DNA of 64,000 bases from an uncultured Pseudomonas sp. (GTDB lineage: Bacteria; Pseudomonadota; Gammaproteobacteria; Pseudomonadales; Pseudomonadaceae), in the NCBI RefSeq assembly GCF_913774235.1, contig NZ_CAJYDW010000017.1, forward strand, positions 402,343-466,342, read 5' to 3'. Positions 1 through 11,987 of the stretch are shown one piece after another (position 1 is the stretch's first letter; the number at the start of each line of letters is the position of its first letter). Made by a program: the position numbers and the translations under genes. The notes below the pieces were generated by a model. The model was not told the origin of the DNA, ran no database searches, and worked only from the letters and a program-made list of their open reading frames with translations.

Positions 1-194
1 ACCTGGCTCACCTCGGCCAGGCGGGTATCGTCCGCCAGTTCGGCGAGCAGCAGGCCCAGGGCGCTGTTGAGTTCGTCCACCGCGCCGATGGCCTCGATGC
101 GCGGATGGTCCTTGGGTACCCGGCTACCGTCGGCGAGACCGGTGTCGCCGGCGTCGCCCTGGCGGGTGTAGATCTCGGTGAGGCGAAAACCCAT
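1..194 (-). CDS. Cob(I)alamin adenosyltransferase, PduO type (partial, N-terminal 64 residues)
   Basis: Transfers the adenosyl group of ATP to cob(I)alamin, making coenzyme B12 in the cytoplasm. Only the first 64 codons are present and the gene runs off the left edge of the window. Reading the minus strand from the ATG at 194 gives a start like [19 protein letters not shown], followed by [16 protein letters not shown] and [11 protein letters not shown]. The YTRxGDxGxTGL ATP-binding loop and the VDELNS helix are hallmarks of the PduO/MMAB family. A strong AGGAG lies about 7 bases before the ATG. It lies 19 bases downstream of the sensor kinase on the same strand, so the two may be co-transcribed. 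The family is clear, but the C-terminal half cannot be judged. Confidence 0.88.
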   Translation of the reverse strand, partial: MGFRLTEIYTRQGDAGDTGLADGSRVPKDHPRIEAIGAVDELNSALGLLLAELADDTRLAEVSQ

Positions 195-213
195 GGCGCG
201 GCTCCTGTTGGGG

Positions 214-2235
<2,022 letters not shown>

Positions 2236-2280
2236 GAGGCAGCCGTTCCAGCGAGGGGACGGGCAGGGTAGCCCGCCAGG

Positions 2281-2437
2281 GTGGTGTTCTAGAAGTTCGC
2301 GCAAGAATTGGCGAGTGATTTTTTGGTTGGGGCAAGGCGCGGCGACGAGTCATAGCAGGGCTATGGCGAGGAGTGGCAACGCAGCTCCAGCCGAAAAAGC
2401 GCCGCCAAAATTGTGTAGTCAACTTCTAGAACACCAC
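2281..2437. repeat. 157-bp MITE-like inverted-repeat element, copy 1
   Basis: The two ends are perfect 17-base inverted repeats: GTGGTGTTCTAGAAGTT at 2281-2297 and its reverse complement at 2421-2437. The interior is also roughly self-complementary: a TTTTTTGG-rich stretch pairs with CCGAAAAAGC, around a central CATAG-CAGGG-CTATG hairpin near 2351-2365. The whole element could fold into one long imperfect hairpin. A close copy begins at 63877. It sits between the sensor kinase start and the panE stop and has no coding potential. The inverted repeat weakly extends outward (CTAG before the GTGG), which includes the panE stop codon. It may be a non-autonomous transposable element or a REP-like unit; no target-site duplication is obvious. 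Confidence 0.8.
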
Positions 2438-2438
2438 A

Positions 2439-3428
<990 letters not shown>

Positions 3429-3476
3429 TCAGGCTGCAGCGTCAAGGCTGCCCCATCGCAACCCAGGAGAAAACCC

Positions 3477-3956
3477 ATGCCTTCCTTCGACGTGGTATCG
3501 GAGCTGGACAAGCACGAAGTCACCAACGCCGTGGACAACGCCGTCAAGGAGCTCGACCGCCGCTACGACCTGCGCGGCAAGGGCAGCTTCGAAGTCAAGG
3601 ACCTCAGCGTGACCCTGACCGCCGAGGCCGACTTCCAGCTCGAACAGATGCTGGAGATCCTCAAGGTCAATCTGGCCAAGCGCAAGATCGACGTCCAGTG
3701 CCTTGAGGTCAAGGACGCCTACGCCTCCGGCAAGACCGTGAAGCAGGAGACGACCCTGCGCGAGGGCATCGACAAGGAGCTGGCGAAGAAGATCGTCGCC
3801 CTGATCAAGGACAGCAAGATCAAGGTGCAGGCCGCCATCCAGGGCGAACAGGTGCGCGTCACCGGCAAGAAGCGCGACGAACTCCAGGAAGTCATCGCCC
3901 TGCTGCGCACCCAGTCCCTGGGTATGCCGCTGCAGTTCGACAACTTCCGCGACTGA
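3477..3956 (+). CDS. yajQ: YajQ family cyclic di-GMP-binding protein
   Basis: Small cytoplasmic protein of 159 residues belonging to the YajQ/DUF520 family, members of which bind c-di-GMP or nucleotides and act as regulators. The sequence begins [15 protein letters not shown] and carries the typical [17 protein letters not shown] and [23 protein letters not shown] segments; the end [10 protein letters not shown] is characteristic. The ATG at 3477 is supported by AGGAGA 8 bases upstream; longer in-frame extensions read antisense to panE and are rejected. With dipA at 25-27 kb, it is one of two c-di-GMP-related genes in the window. Confidence 0.93.
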   Translation: MPSFDVVSELDKHEVTNAVDNAVKELDRRYDLRGKGSFEVKDLSVTLTAEADFQLEQMLEILKVNLAKRKIDVQCLEVKDAYASGKTVKQETTLREGIDKELAKKIVALIKDSKIKVQAAIQGEQVRVTGKKRDELQEVIALLRTQSLGMPLQFDNFRD

Positions 3957-4052
3957 GGCGGATTTCGGAACCTCTGGAGCTACCGTCCGTCGCAGGTAAG
4001 GCGTGGCCCTGGCGCCACGCCTGATTTTTTCCTGTGCGTGGAGAGGTAGACG

Positions 4053-4925
4053 ATGGATTTTAGTGCCCAGACCGATCACCTGCTGACGGCGTTCACCGCC
4101 TGGCTACCGGTCATCCTGCAATATTGCGGCAACGTGGTCCTGGCCCTGATCACCCTGTGGATCGGCTGGTGGGTCATCAATCGCCTGACCGGGCGCCTGG
4201 CCGCGCTGTTCACTGCCCGGCACATGGATCAGGCCCTGGAAACCTTTGTGGTGACCCTGGTCAACATCGGCCTCAAGGTGATGCTGGTGATCAGCGTCGC
4301 CTCCATGATAGGCATCGCCACTACCTCCTTCGTCGCCGCCCTCGGCGCCGCCAGTCTGGCCATCGGTCTGTCGCTGCAGGGGAGCCTGGCCAACTTCGCC
4401 GGCGGGGTGCTGATCCTGCTGTTCCGTCCGTTCAAGATCGGCGACTACATCGAGGCCCAGGGCGTGCAGGGCACCGTGGATTCCATCCAGATCTTCCACA
4501 CCGTGCTGCGCACCGGCGACAACAAGACCGTCACCATCCCCAACGGCAACCTGTCCAACGGCATCATCACCAACCAGTCGCGGCAGGCCACCCGGCAGAT
4601 CGTCTTCGACGTCAAGGTCGGCTACGACGCCGATCTGCAGAAGGCCAAGCAGGTGCTGGCCGACATGGCCAAGGACCCGCGGGTGCTGGACACCCCGGCG
4701 CCGGCCATCGTGGTAGCGGGGCTGGGCGAGACTTTCATCACCGTGTCCCTGCGCTGCTGGACTGCCAACAGCGATTTCTGGGGCACCCAGTTCACCTTCA
4801 ACGAGCAGATCCGCGACCGGCTGCGCGCCGAGGGCATCGACATCGCCCTGCCCAGTCGGGTGGTCAAGGTGCTCGACGACAAGGGTGACGAACGCGCCGC
4901 GGCGGCGGCAGGCGGCGACGCCTAA
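4053..4925 (+). CDS. mscS: Small-conductance mechanosensitive channel MscS
   Basis: Inner-membrane channel that opens under membrane tension to release solutes during osmotic downshock. The 290-residue product has three N-terminal transmembrane helices. The third, pore-lining helix is Gly/Ala-rich (ALGAASLAIGLSLQGSLANFAGG) and is followed by the LFRPFKIGDYIEAQG beta-domain entry typical of MscS. The C-terminal mixed alpha/beta vestibule ends in an Ala-rich tail. Length matches E. coli MscS (286). A GAGAGG ribosome site precedes the ATG. A second, much larger MscS-superfamily channel (MscK) is encoded at 18-21 kb. Confidence 0.94.
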   Translation: MDFSAQTDHLLTAFTAWLPVILQYCGNVVLALITLWIGWWVINRLTGRLAALFTARHMDQALETFVVTLVNIGLKVMLVISVASMIGIATTSFVAALGAASLAIGLSLQGSLANFAGGVLILLFRPFKIGDYIEAQGVQGTVDSIQIFHTVLRTGDNKTVTIPNGNLSNGIITNQSRQATRQIVFDVKVGYDADLQKAKQVLADMAKDPRVLDTPAPAIVVAGLGETFITVSLRCWTANSDFWGTQFTFNEQIRDRLRAEGIDIALPSRVVKVLDDKGDERAAAAAGGDA

Positions 4926-4952
4926 GGGAGGCTGGGGCGGCTACCGGCCGCC

Positions 4953-6674
4953 TCAGTTGCTGCCGCTGGCGGAGTCGCTCGCCAGTGGGGTGCGCCGCTG
5001 GCGCAGCCAGAGCACCGCGATCAGCAACAGGGTGGGGATACCCATCAGTGCCGTCAGCGAGAAGAAGGAGCTGTAGCCGACGTGCTCCACCAGGGCGCCG
5101 GAGTAACCGCCCAGCAGCCGCGGCAGCAGCAGCATCAGCGAGCTGAGCATTGCGTACTGGGTGGCCGAGAACCTCAGGTTGGTCAGGCTCGACAGGTAGG
5201 CGACGAAGGCCGAGGTGGCCATGCCGCCACTGATGTTGTCGGCGCAGATGGTGGCGATCAGCAGCGGCACGTTGGCGCCGGAGGCGGCGATCACCACGAA
5301 TAGCAGATTGGTCAGGGCCGAAGCGGCGCCACCGAGGAAGAGGATCGGCAGGATGCCCGCCCGGGTGATCAGCACCCCGCCCAGGCCGGCGCCCAGCAGG
5401 GTCATGAACACCCCGAAGATCTTGCTCACCCCGGCGATGGTTTCCTTGCTGTAGCCCACATCGATATAGAAGACGCTGGCCATCACTCCCATCACCGTGT
5501 CCGACAGGCGATAGGTGGAGATCAGCCCGAGCAGCAGCAGCGCCTGCCATTGGTAGCGCTGGATGAATTCGGTGATGGGTGTCAGCACCGGCGCCATCAG
5601 CCGGCGGCCGGGTGCGGTGAGGCAGAGCCAGGCGATCAGGGCGTACATCAGGCCGCGTGGCCAGTAGCCGCCGGCCAGCGCCGAGAGGCCGCCGGTGACG
5701 GCGACGATGAGCACGATCAGCAGGATCACCGAGACCATCTGGTGCACGAAGTCGAAGCGCGGCAATTCCTCGGCGTTGACCGCATCGCGCAGGCGCAGAG
5801 GTTCGCGCATGCGGCGTAGCAGGTCGCTCAGCGGCTTGGCGCAGTAGCGCCCCCAGGGCGACAGGCAGCCGAGGATGAACAGCCCGTAGAGCAGTGCCCG
5901 CGGCCAGGCGTGGGCGATGATGGCGTTGATGGCGGCGGGGATGGAAATCAGCATCACCAGCAGCAGGGCGACCGCCACCAGCTGGTGGTTGAAGCCGAAG
6001 CGCGATTCCGCCATGGCCATGGGTGCCACCGGCACCGGCTCGCGGATCATCAGACTGGTCACCAGGCCCGGCAGGACCAGCAGGGCGAACAACATATAGG
6101 TGGTGGCCCAGGCGCTCTGGCTGTAGTCCAGCTTGGACGAGCCAAGCTCCTCGGCAAGGAACAGGGCTCCGGCGCTGGCCAGCAGGGCGGCGATGCGATA
6201 ACCGGTCATGTAGCAGGCGGCCAGGGCGGCCTGGCGCTCGTCGTCGGCGATCTCCAGGCGATAGGCGTCCACCGCGATGTCCTGGGTGGCCGAGGCGAAG
6301 GCCACCAGCACGGCAAGGGCGATCAACTGTTCCAGGTGCTGCTGCGGATTGCACAGCGCCATGCCGATCAGGCCCAGACCCACCAGGATCTGCGACAGCA
6401 CCAGCCAGGAGCGCCGACGGCCGAGCTTGCCGATTAGCGGCAGCTTCCAGAGGTCGAGCATAGGCGACCAGACCCATTTGAAGGCATAGGCCAGGCCGAT
6501 CCAGCTGGCGTAGCCAATGGTCTCGCGACTCACCCCCGCCTCGCGCAGCCACACCGAGAGGGTGGAGAACACCAGCATGGCCGGCAGTCCGGCAGCGAAG
6601 CCCAGCAACAGCATGGCCAGACAGGCCCTGGACTTGTAGGTGGTGACGGCTTCACGCCAGAAACGTGCAAACAT
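4953..6674 (-). CDS. ampG: AmpG-family muropeptide permease (MFS transporter)
   Basis: Imports GlcNAc-anhydroMurNAc peptides from the periplasm for cell-wall recycling; in Pseudomonas this feeds the AmpR-AmpC beta-lactamase induction pathway. The 573-residue protein is highly hydrophobic with about 14 predicted helices. The N-terminal LLGFAAGLPAMLVFSTLSVWLR and AYAFKWVWSPMLD segments match AmpG. A long cytoplasmic insert lies mid-protein, as in pseudomonad AmpG. I place the start at the ATG at 6674, which has AAGGG at suitable spacing. A GTG at 6713 would add 13 residues and overlap the upstream gene, but its GAGG is too close. It is probably co-transcribed with the ATL gene. Confidence 0.88.
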   Translation of the reverse strand: MFARFWREAVTTYKSRACLAMLLLGFAAGLPAMLVFSTLSVWLREAGVSRETIGYASWIGLAYAFKWVWSPMLDLWKLPLIGKLGRRRSWLVLSQILVGLGLIGMALCNPQQHLEQLIALAVLVAFASATQDIAVDAYRLEIADDERQAALAACYMTGYRIAALLASAGALFLAEELGSSKLDYSQSAWATTYMLFALLVLPGLVTSLMIREPVPVAPMAMAESRFGFNHQLVAVALLLVMLISIPAAINAIIAHAWPRALLYGLFILGCLSPWGRYCAKPLSDLLRRMREPLRLRDAVNAEELPRFDFVHQMVSVILLIVLIVAVTGGLSALAGGYWPRGLMYALIAWLCLTAPGRRLMAPVLTPITEFIQRYQWQALLLLGLISTYRLSDTVMGVMASVFYIDVGYSKETIAGVSKIFGVFMTLLGAGLGGVLITRAGILPILFLGGAASALTNLLFVVIAASGANVPLLIATICADNISGGMATSAFVAYLSSLTNLRFSATQYAMLSSLMLLLPRLLGGYSGALVEHVGYSSFFSLTALMGIPTLLLIAVLWLRQRRTPLASDSASGSN

Positions 6675-6702
6675 GCCCTTGGGCTCGGAAAAAACGCGCA
6701 CT

Positions 6703-7041
6703 CTACTCGACACCCTCAGCTGGATTCCACCGGTACCGACGCATGTCTACCCGGTCCTCGTACAGCATCACGCCCTCGGCGCGCAGCCGCTCGCGCTGCT
6801 CCCGCCCCGCTGGGCTGTCCAGGGGCAGGCTCGGCCGGCCATCCGCGGCGATCACCCGGTGCCAGGGCAGGTTGCTGCCCGCAGGCAGTCGTCCCAGCAC
6901 CCAGCCCACCCAGCGCGCGCCACGCCCCAGGCCAGCGAGCGCCGCCAGTTGGCCGTAGCTCACCACGCGCCCGGCGGGGATGGCGGCCAGGGCCTGGAAG
7001 ACCGCTTGGCGGCGGGGATCCGAAACAGCGGAGTCGCACAT
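6703..7041 (-). CDS. Alkyltransferase-like protein (ATL), MGMT family
   Basis: 112-residue DNA-binding protein of the O6-alkylguanine-DNA alkyltransferase fold. The usual active-site PCHRV is replaced by PWHRV (within SNLPWHRVI), the signature of ATL proteins. These cannot transfer the alkyl group but bind O6-alkylguanine and recruit nucleotide excision repair. The helix-turn-helix with the Arg finger (GRGARWVGWVLG) is present, as is the N-terminal VFQALAAIPAGRVVSYGQLA. I chose the ATG at 7041 (MCDSAVSD); upstream in-frame codons have no family similarity. It lies 28 bases upstream of ampG on the same strand. Confidence 0.88.
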   Translation of the reverse strand: MCDSAVSDPRRQAVFQALAAIPAGRVVSYGQLAALAGLGRGARWVGWVLGRLPAGSNLPWHRVIAADGRPSLPLDSPAGREQRERLRAEGVMLYEDRVDMRRYRWNPAEGVE

Positions 7042-7190
7042 GATGCCTCGATGCCGTGGACAGAGTGCCAGTGTGCCGAAAAGTTTGGTTACGGTGGGAA
7101 TGAAACGTGTCAGCTGTCCGCTTTCTGGCAATTCTCTCCGCCGTTGAGCCGGTATTTCCGAAAACTTGCGCAACTTTTACCCAGCAGCTG

Positions 7191-7218
7191 TTGCGCCAGG
7201 TCCTGCTACCCGGATAAT
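7191..7218 (+). promoter_or_regulatory. Candidate sigma-70 promoter of the DUF481 gene
   Basis: TTGCGC (7191-7196) and GATAAT (7213-7218) are separated by 16 bases, about 60 bases upstream of the start of the DUF481 gene. The -10 hexamer is close to consensus. The assignment rests on sequence alone. Confidence 0.45.
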
Positions 7219-7277
7219 CGCCACCCGCTCGTTTCGTTACCTTTCCACCCAAGTCCACCCAAGGTGTCCTGGTGCCC

Positions 7278-8285
7278 ATGCGTTTTCGATTCCTTACCTC
7301 ACTCGCGCTGCTGTCGCTCGTGTCCTTCGCCCACGCTGACACCGTCTGGCTCAAGAACGGCGACCGCCTGACCGGAACCATCAAGCTGCTCGACAGCAAG
7401 AAGCTGCTGCTGCAGACCGAGTACGGCGGCAACATTCCGCTGTCTTGGGACAAGATCAAGACCCTGCAACGTGACCAGCCCGTGATCGTCCAGCGCGGCA
7501 AGTACGAACCCGATTTCCCGGTGGAAAGCCTCAAGCCGGCCGACGACGGCCAGGTGGTGGTCAATACCGCGGACGGCCAGCAGACCGTACCGCTGGCGAG
7601 CATCACCCAGATCGTGCCGCCGCGCCCCTTCCTGCGTGACTTCGCCTGGAAGGGCAACATCGACGCCGGCCTGGATTACATCAGCTCGTCCCAGGACAGC
7701 GAAAAGTACGATATCGACTTCAAGACCCAGGCTCGGCACGGCATGTGGCGGCACAATGCCAACGGCAGCTATGACCGCTACGAAGCCGACGACGTGGTGT
7801 CGACCAGCAAGTACGATCTGCAATACGCCCTGGATCGCTTCTTCGACGAGAAATTCTTCTGGCAGGGCCGCGCCGAATACAAGCGCGACTGGATCCAGGA
7901 TCTGGCCAAGCAGCGTATCGTCGGTACCGGTCCGGGTTACCAGTTCTGGGACAACGAACTGGGCGCCTTCTCGCTCACCGGCCTGCTCAACCAGAACCGC
8001 TACGAGTACCGCGATGGAGGTTCCAGCGACTTCCTCTCGGCGAGCATGAAGTGGGACTACAACCGTTATCTCTACGGTCAGACCATCCAGTTCTTCACCA
8101 CCGGCGAACTCGGCCGGCCGCTGGACAACACCGCCGACCTGACCTTCGATGGCGACATCGGGTTGAGATACAAGGTCACCAACTGGGCGTCCCTGAACCT
8201 CAAGGCGTCCAAGGAACTGACCAGTGGCGCCGAGGGCAACGTCAACCAGACCGAGTACACCGCCGGTGTCGGTGTCTCCTGGTAA
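7278..8285 (+). CDS. DUF481 family outer-membrane protein (YdiY-like)
   Basis: Secreted beta-barrel-like protein of 335 residues with unknown exact role. A signal peptide (MRFRFLTSLALLSLVSFAHA, cleavage after AHA) is followed by a small SH3-like region (DTVWLKNGDRLTGTIK) and then a C-terminal DUF481 domain of alternating strands ending in an aromatic residue (YTAGVGVSW), as expected of BAM-inserted barrels. Two starts are possible: a GTG at 7272, five bases after AAGGTG, and the ATG at 7278; both keep the signal peptide. It stands alone, with a promoter candidate upstream and a hairpin terminator downstream. Confidence 0.82.
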   Translation: MRFRFLTSLALLSLVSFAHADTVWLKNGDRLTGTIKLLDSKKLLLQTEYGGNIPLSWDKIKTLQRDQPVIVQRGKYEPDFPVESLKPADDGQVVVNTADGQQTVPLASITQIVPPRPFLRDFAWKGNIDAGLDYISSSQDSEKYDIDFKTQARHGMWRHNANGSYDRYEADDVVSTSKYDLQYALDRFFDEKFFWQGRAEYKRDWIQDLAKQRIVGTGPGYQFWDNELGAFSLTGLLNQNRYEYRDGGSSDFLSASMKWDYNRYLYGQTIQFFTTGELGRPLDNTADLTFDGDIGLRYKVTNWASLNLKASKELTSGAEGNVNQTEYTAGVGVSW

Positions 8286-8318
8286 CCCGATGTTTCCCTG
8301 ACCGCCCGCAATACCCTC

Positions 8319-8341
8319 AAGGCCGCGACTTTCGCGGCCTT
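8319..8341 (+). terminator. Intrinsic terminator after the DUF481 gene
   Basis: A perfect 10-base stem (AAGGCCGCGA / TCGCGGCCTT) with a 3-base loop, 33 bases after the stop codon. The following T-tract is interrupted (GTCGTTTCT), so termination may be incomplete. Confidence 0.65.
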
Positions 8342-8436
8342 GTCGTTTCTGCCGGCCGCTCGGCGACAACCTTGAAATCGGCGTGTTCGCCTCCATCTGC
8401 TGTCTTTCAACCGGTTTCTACCGTGAAGGATCCGAG

Positions 8437-8895
8437 ATGCGCGTGACCGCCTTACTCTTCTTGCTGTTCCCCTTTGTGGAACTGGCCGTACTCATCAAGA
8501 TCGGCAGCGAAATCGGCGTGCTCGCCACCTTCGCCCTGTTGCTGCTGAGCTTCCTCATCGGCGTCGCCCTGCTGCGCATCGCCGGTTTCACCACCCTCTG
8601 GCGCATTCGCATGCGCCTGGCCCAGGGGCAGATGCCCGAGCAGGAAGTGGTCCAGGGTCTGACCCTGGCCATCGCCGGTGCCTTGCTGATCTTCCCCGGC
8701 TTCATCAGCGATTTCCTGGCGCTGATCTGCCTGCTGCCCGTCACCCGCAAGGCGCTGCTCGGCGCTGTGTTGGGCCGGGTGACCCGGCGGGCGCCCGGGG
8801 CCCAGGGCTACCAGCCCGGTCCGGGCTCCGCTACGCCCCATCGCCCCGAGGTGATCGAGGGTGAGGTCATCCATCGCGACGAGGAAAAGCGCTAA
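8437..8895 (+). CDS. fxsA: FxsA family inner-membrane protein
   Basis: 152-residue membrane protein of the FxsA family; in E. coli its overproduction relieves F-plasmid exclusion of phage T7, while its normal role is unclear. Three or four hydrophobic helices are visible: LLFLLFPFVELAVLIKIG, FALLLLSFLIGVALLRI, and ALLIFPGFISDFLALICLLPV. The PGFISD motif is a family landmark. The C-terminus is cytoplasmic, Pro/Gly/Arg-rich, and ends in charged residues. The ATG at 8437 has GAAGGA upstream. It precedes groES, as in other pseudomonads. Confidence 0.87.
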   Translation: MRVTALLFLLFPFVELAVLIKIGSEIGVLATFALLLLSFLIGVALLRIAGFTTLWRIRMRLAQGQMPEQEVVQGLTLAIAGALLIFPGFISDFLALICLLPVTRKALLGAVLGRVTRRAPGAQGYQPGPGSATPHRPEVIEGEVIHRDEEKR

Positions 8896-8912
8896 AAATT
8901 TTCCTGGCCACC

Positions 8913-8940
8913 CTTGAAATGCCTGGCGACAACCTCATGT
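8913..8940 (+). promoter_or_regulatory. Sigma-32 (heat-shock) promoter of groESL
   Basis: CTTGAAA at 8913-8919 matches the sigma-32 -35 box exactly. After a 13-base spacer, CCTCATGT at 8933-8940 matches the -10 consensus CCCCATNT with one change. It lies about 145 bases upstream of the groES ATG, so the mRNA would have a long leader. There is no CIRCE inverted repeat, as expected in gammaproteobacteria. Confidence 0.8.
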
Positions 8941-9084
8941 AGCGGACACCGCAAGGTTGTCGCCGCAAGGCGAGCAGGTTTCGCGATCCGTCTCGGGCGG
9001 GCCGCACCCGGCGCAGCCGGTAAAAACAAACTGCCGATGCAGTCATCGGCGCTGGAAACACTTAGAACTTTGGGAGATACGACA

Positions 9085-9378
9085 ATGGCGCTTCGTCCTC
9101 TGCATGATCGCGTTGTGATCCGTCGCAGCGAAGAAGAGACCAAATCCGCTGGCGGCATCGTGCTGCCGGGCTCGGCTGCCGAGAAGCCGAACCGCGGTGA
9201 AGTGGTTGCCGTAGGCACTGGACGCGTGCTGGACAACGGCGATGTCCGTGCCCCGGCAGTAAAAGTGGGTGACAAAGTGGTTTTCGGTCCCTATTCCGGC
9301 AGCAACGCCATCAAGGTCGATGGTGAAGAACTGCTGGTCATGGCCGAGTCCGAAATCCTGGCCGTCATCGAAGGCTGA
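9085..9378 (+). CDS. groES: Co-chaperonin GroES
   Basis: 97-residue lid protein that forms a heptameric ring capping GroEL during ATP-driven folding. The sequence [18 protein letters not shown], the mobile-loop region [16 protein letters not shown], and the end [14 protein letters not shown] are canonical. The ATG at 9085 follows GGGAGATACGACA. It is 39 bases upstream of groEL in a classic two-gene operon behind a sigma-32-type promoter. Confidence 0.98.
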   Translation: MALRPLHDRVVIRRSEEETKSAGGIVLPGSAAEKPNRGEVVAVGTGRVLDNGDVRAPAVKVGDKVVFGPYSGSNAIKVDGEELLVMAESEILAVIEG

Positions 9379-9405
9379 TCCCCGCTCACTTTTCGAATTT
9401 CTTAG

Positions 9406-11058
<1,653 letters not shown>

Positions 11059-11087
11059 GAGTCGCTCCGGCCGCACGGCCGAGCCCC

Positions 11088-11122
11088 AACCCCGGTGATC
11101 CTTGCGGACACCGGGGTTTTTT
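11088..11122 (+). terminator. Strong intrinsic terminator of groESL
   Basis: Stem AACCCCGGTG (11088-11097) and CACCGGGGTT (11109-11118), an 11-base loop, then a run of six T residues at 11117-11122. It starts 30 bases after the groEL stop. Confidence 0.93.
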
Positions 11123-11310
11123 ATGGCCGTCAGTTCTGTGCAGTTAACGGACGGCCCTCAGACTGGTACTGCACCAAGATCGCATCGGATGGTTTTCGCA
11201 AACGCTGATCTGTGGCCGCTGCGCTGGTCGCGGTCGGCCAGGGCGATTAGGCTGGGTGCCGAATAGCACAAGGCGGATTGCCTGGGCGGTCCGTGGAAGA
11301 GGTCAGCGAC

Positions 11311-11985
11311 ATGCGTATCCTGGTGGTAGAAGACAACAAAGACATCCTCAGCAATCTGCTGGACTACCTGAGCCTGAAGGGCTACAGCGTGGACTGCGCC
11401 CAGGATGGGCTCTCGGGTCTGCACCTCGCGGCGACCGAGCACTACGACCTGCTGATCCTCGACATCATGCTGCCTGGCATCGATGGCTACACCCTGTGCC
11501 AGCGCCTGCGCCAGGATGCCCGGCGCGACACCCCGGTGATCATGCTCACCGCCCGTGACCAGCTCGACGATCGCCTGGAAGGCTTTCGCTCCGGCGCCGA
11601 CGACTACCTGGTGAAGCCCTTCGCCCTGTCCGAACTGGCGGCGCGGGTCGAGGCGGTGATGCGCCGCACCAAGGGCGGTGGACGTCGCCAACTGCAGGTG
11701 GCGGACCTCAGTTACGACCTCGATACCCTGGAGGTGAACCGGGCCGGCAAGTCGCTCAAGCTCAACCCCATCGGCCTGAAGATTCTCGCTCTGCTGATGC
11801 AGAAGTCACCCCATGTGGTGCGGCGCGAGGTGCTGGAAGAGGCGGTCTGGGGTGAAGACTATCCCGACAGCGACAGCCTGCGCAGCCATGTCCACCAGTT
11901 GCGGCAGATCATCGACAAACCCTTCGCGCAGCCGCTGCTGCGCACCATCCACGGCGTGGGCTACAAGCTGGTCGAGCAGGATTGA
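11311..11985 (+). CDS. colR: Response regulator ColR (OmpR family)
   Basis: 224-residue DNA-binding regulator of the ColRS system, which keeps the outer membrane intact and answers excess zinc, iron and manganese in P. putida. The receiver domain has the acidic pair at E7-D8, the phospho-acceptor Asp at 51 (LILDIMLPG), a conserved Thr in MLTARD, and Lys in YLVKPF. A winged-helix domain follows (about 128-222; RTIHGVGYKL). The ATG at 11311 opens with MRILVVEDN. The position just after groEL and the partner colS 2 bases downstream match pseudomonad gene order. Confidence 0.9.
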   Translation: MRILVVEDNKDILSNLLDYLSLKGYSVDCAQDGLSGLHLAATEHYDLLILDIMLPGIDGYTLCQRLRQDARRDTPVIMLTARDQLDDRLEGFRSGADDYLVKPFALSELAARVEAVMRRTKGGGRRQLQVADLSYDLDTLEVNRAGKSLKLNPIGLKILALLMQKSPHVVRREVLEEAVWGEDYPDSDSLRSHVHQLRQIIDKPFAQPLLRTIHGVGYKLVEQD

Positions 11986-11987
11986 GC

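Noticed and set aside
2281..2437. Repeat element considered as a small RNA gene or rho-independent terminator alone
   Set aside because: Perfect terminal inverted repeats and a dispersed second copy fit a mobile or REP-like unit better; no promoter was seen.
11158..11691. Minus-strand frame upstream of and opposite colR
   Set aside because: Most of it is antisense to colR, and the remaining gap has no start signals for it.
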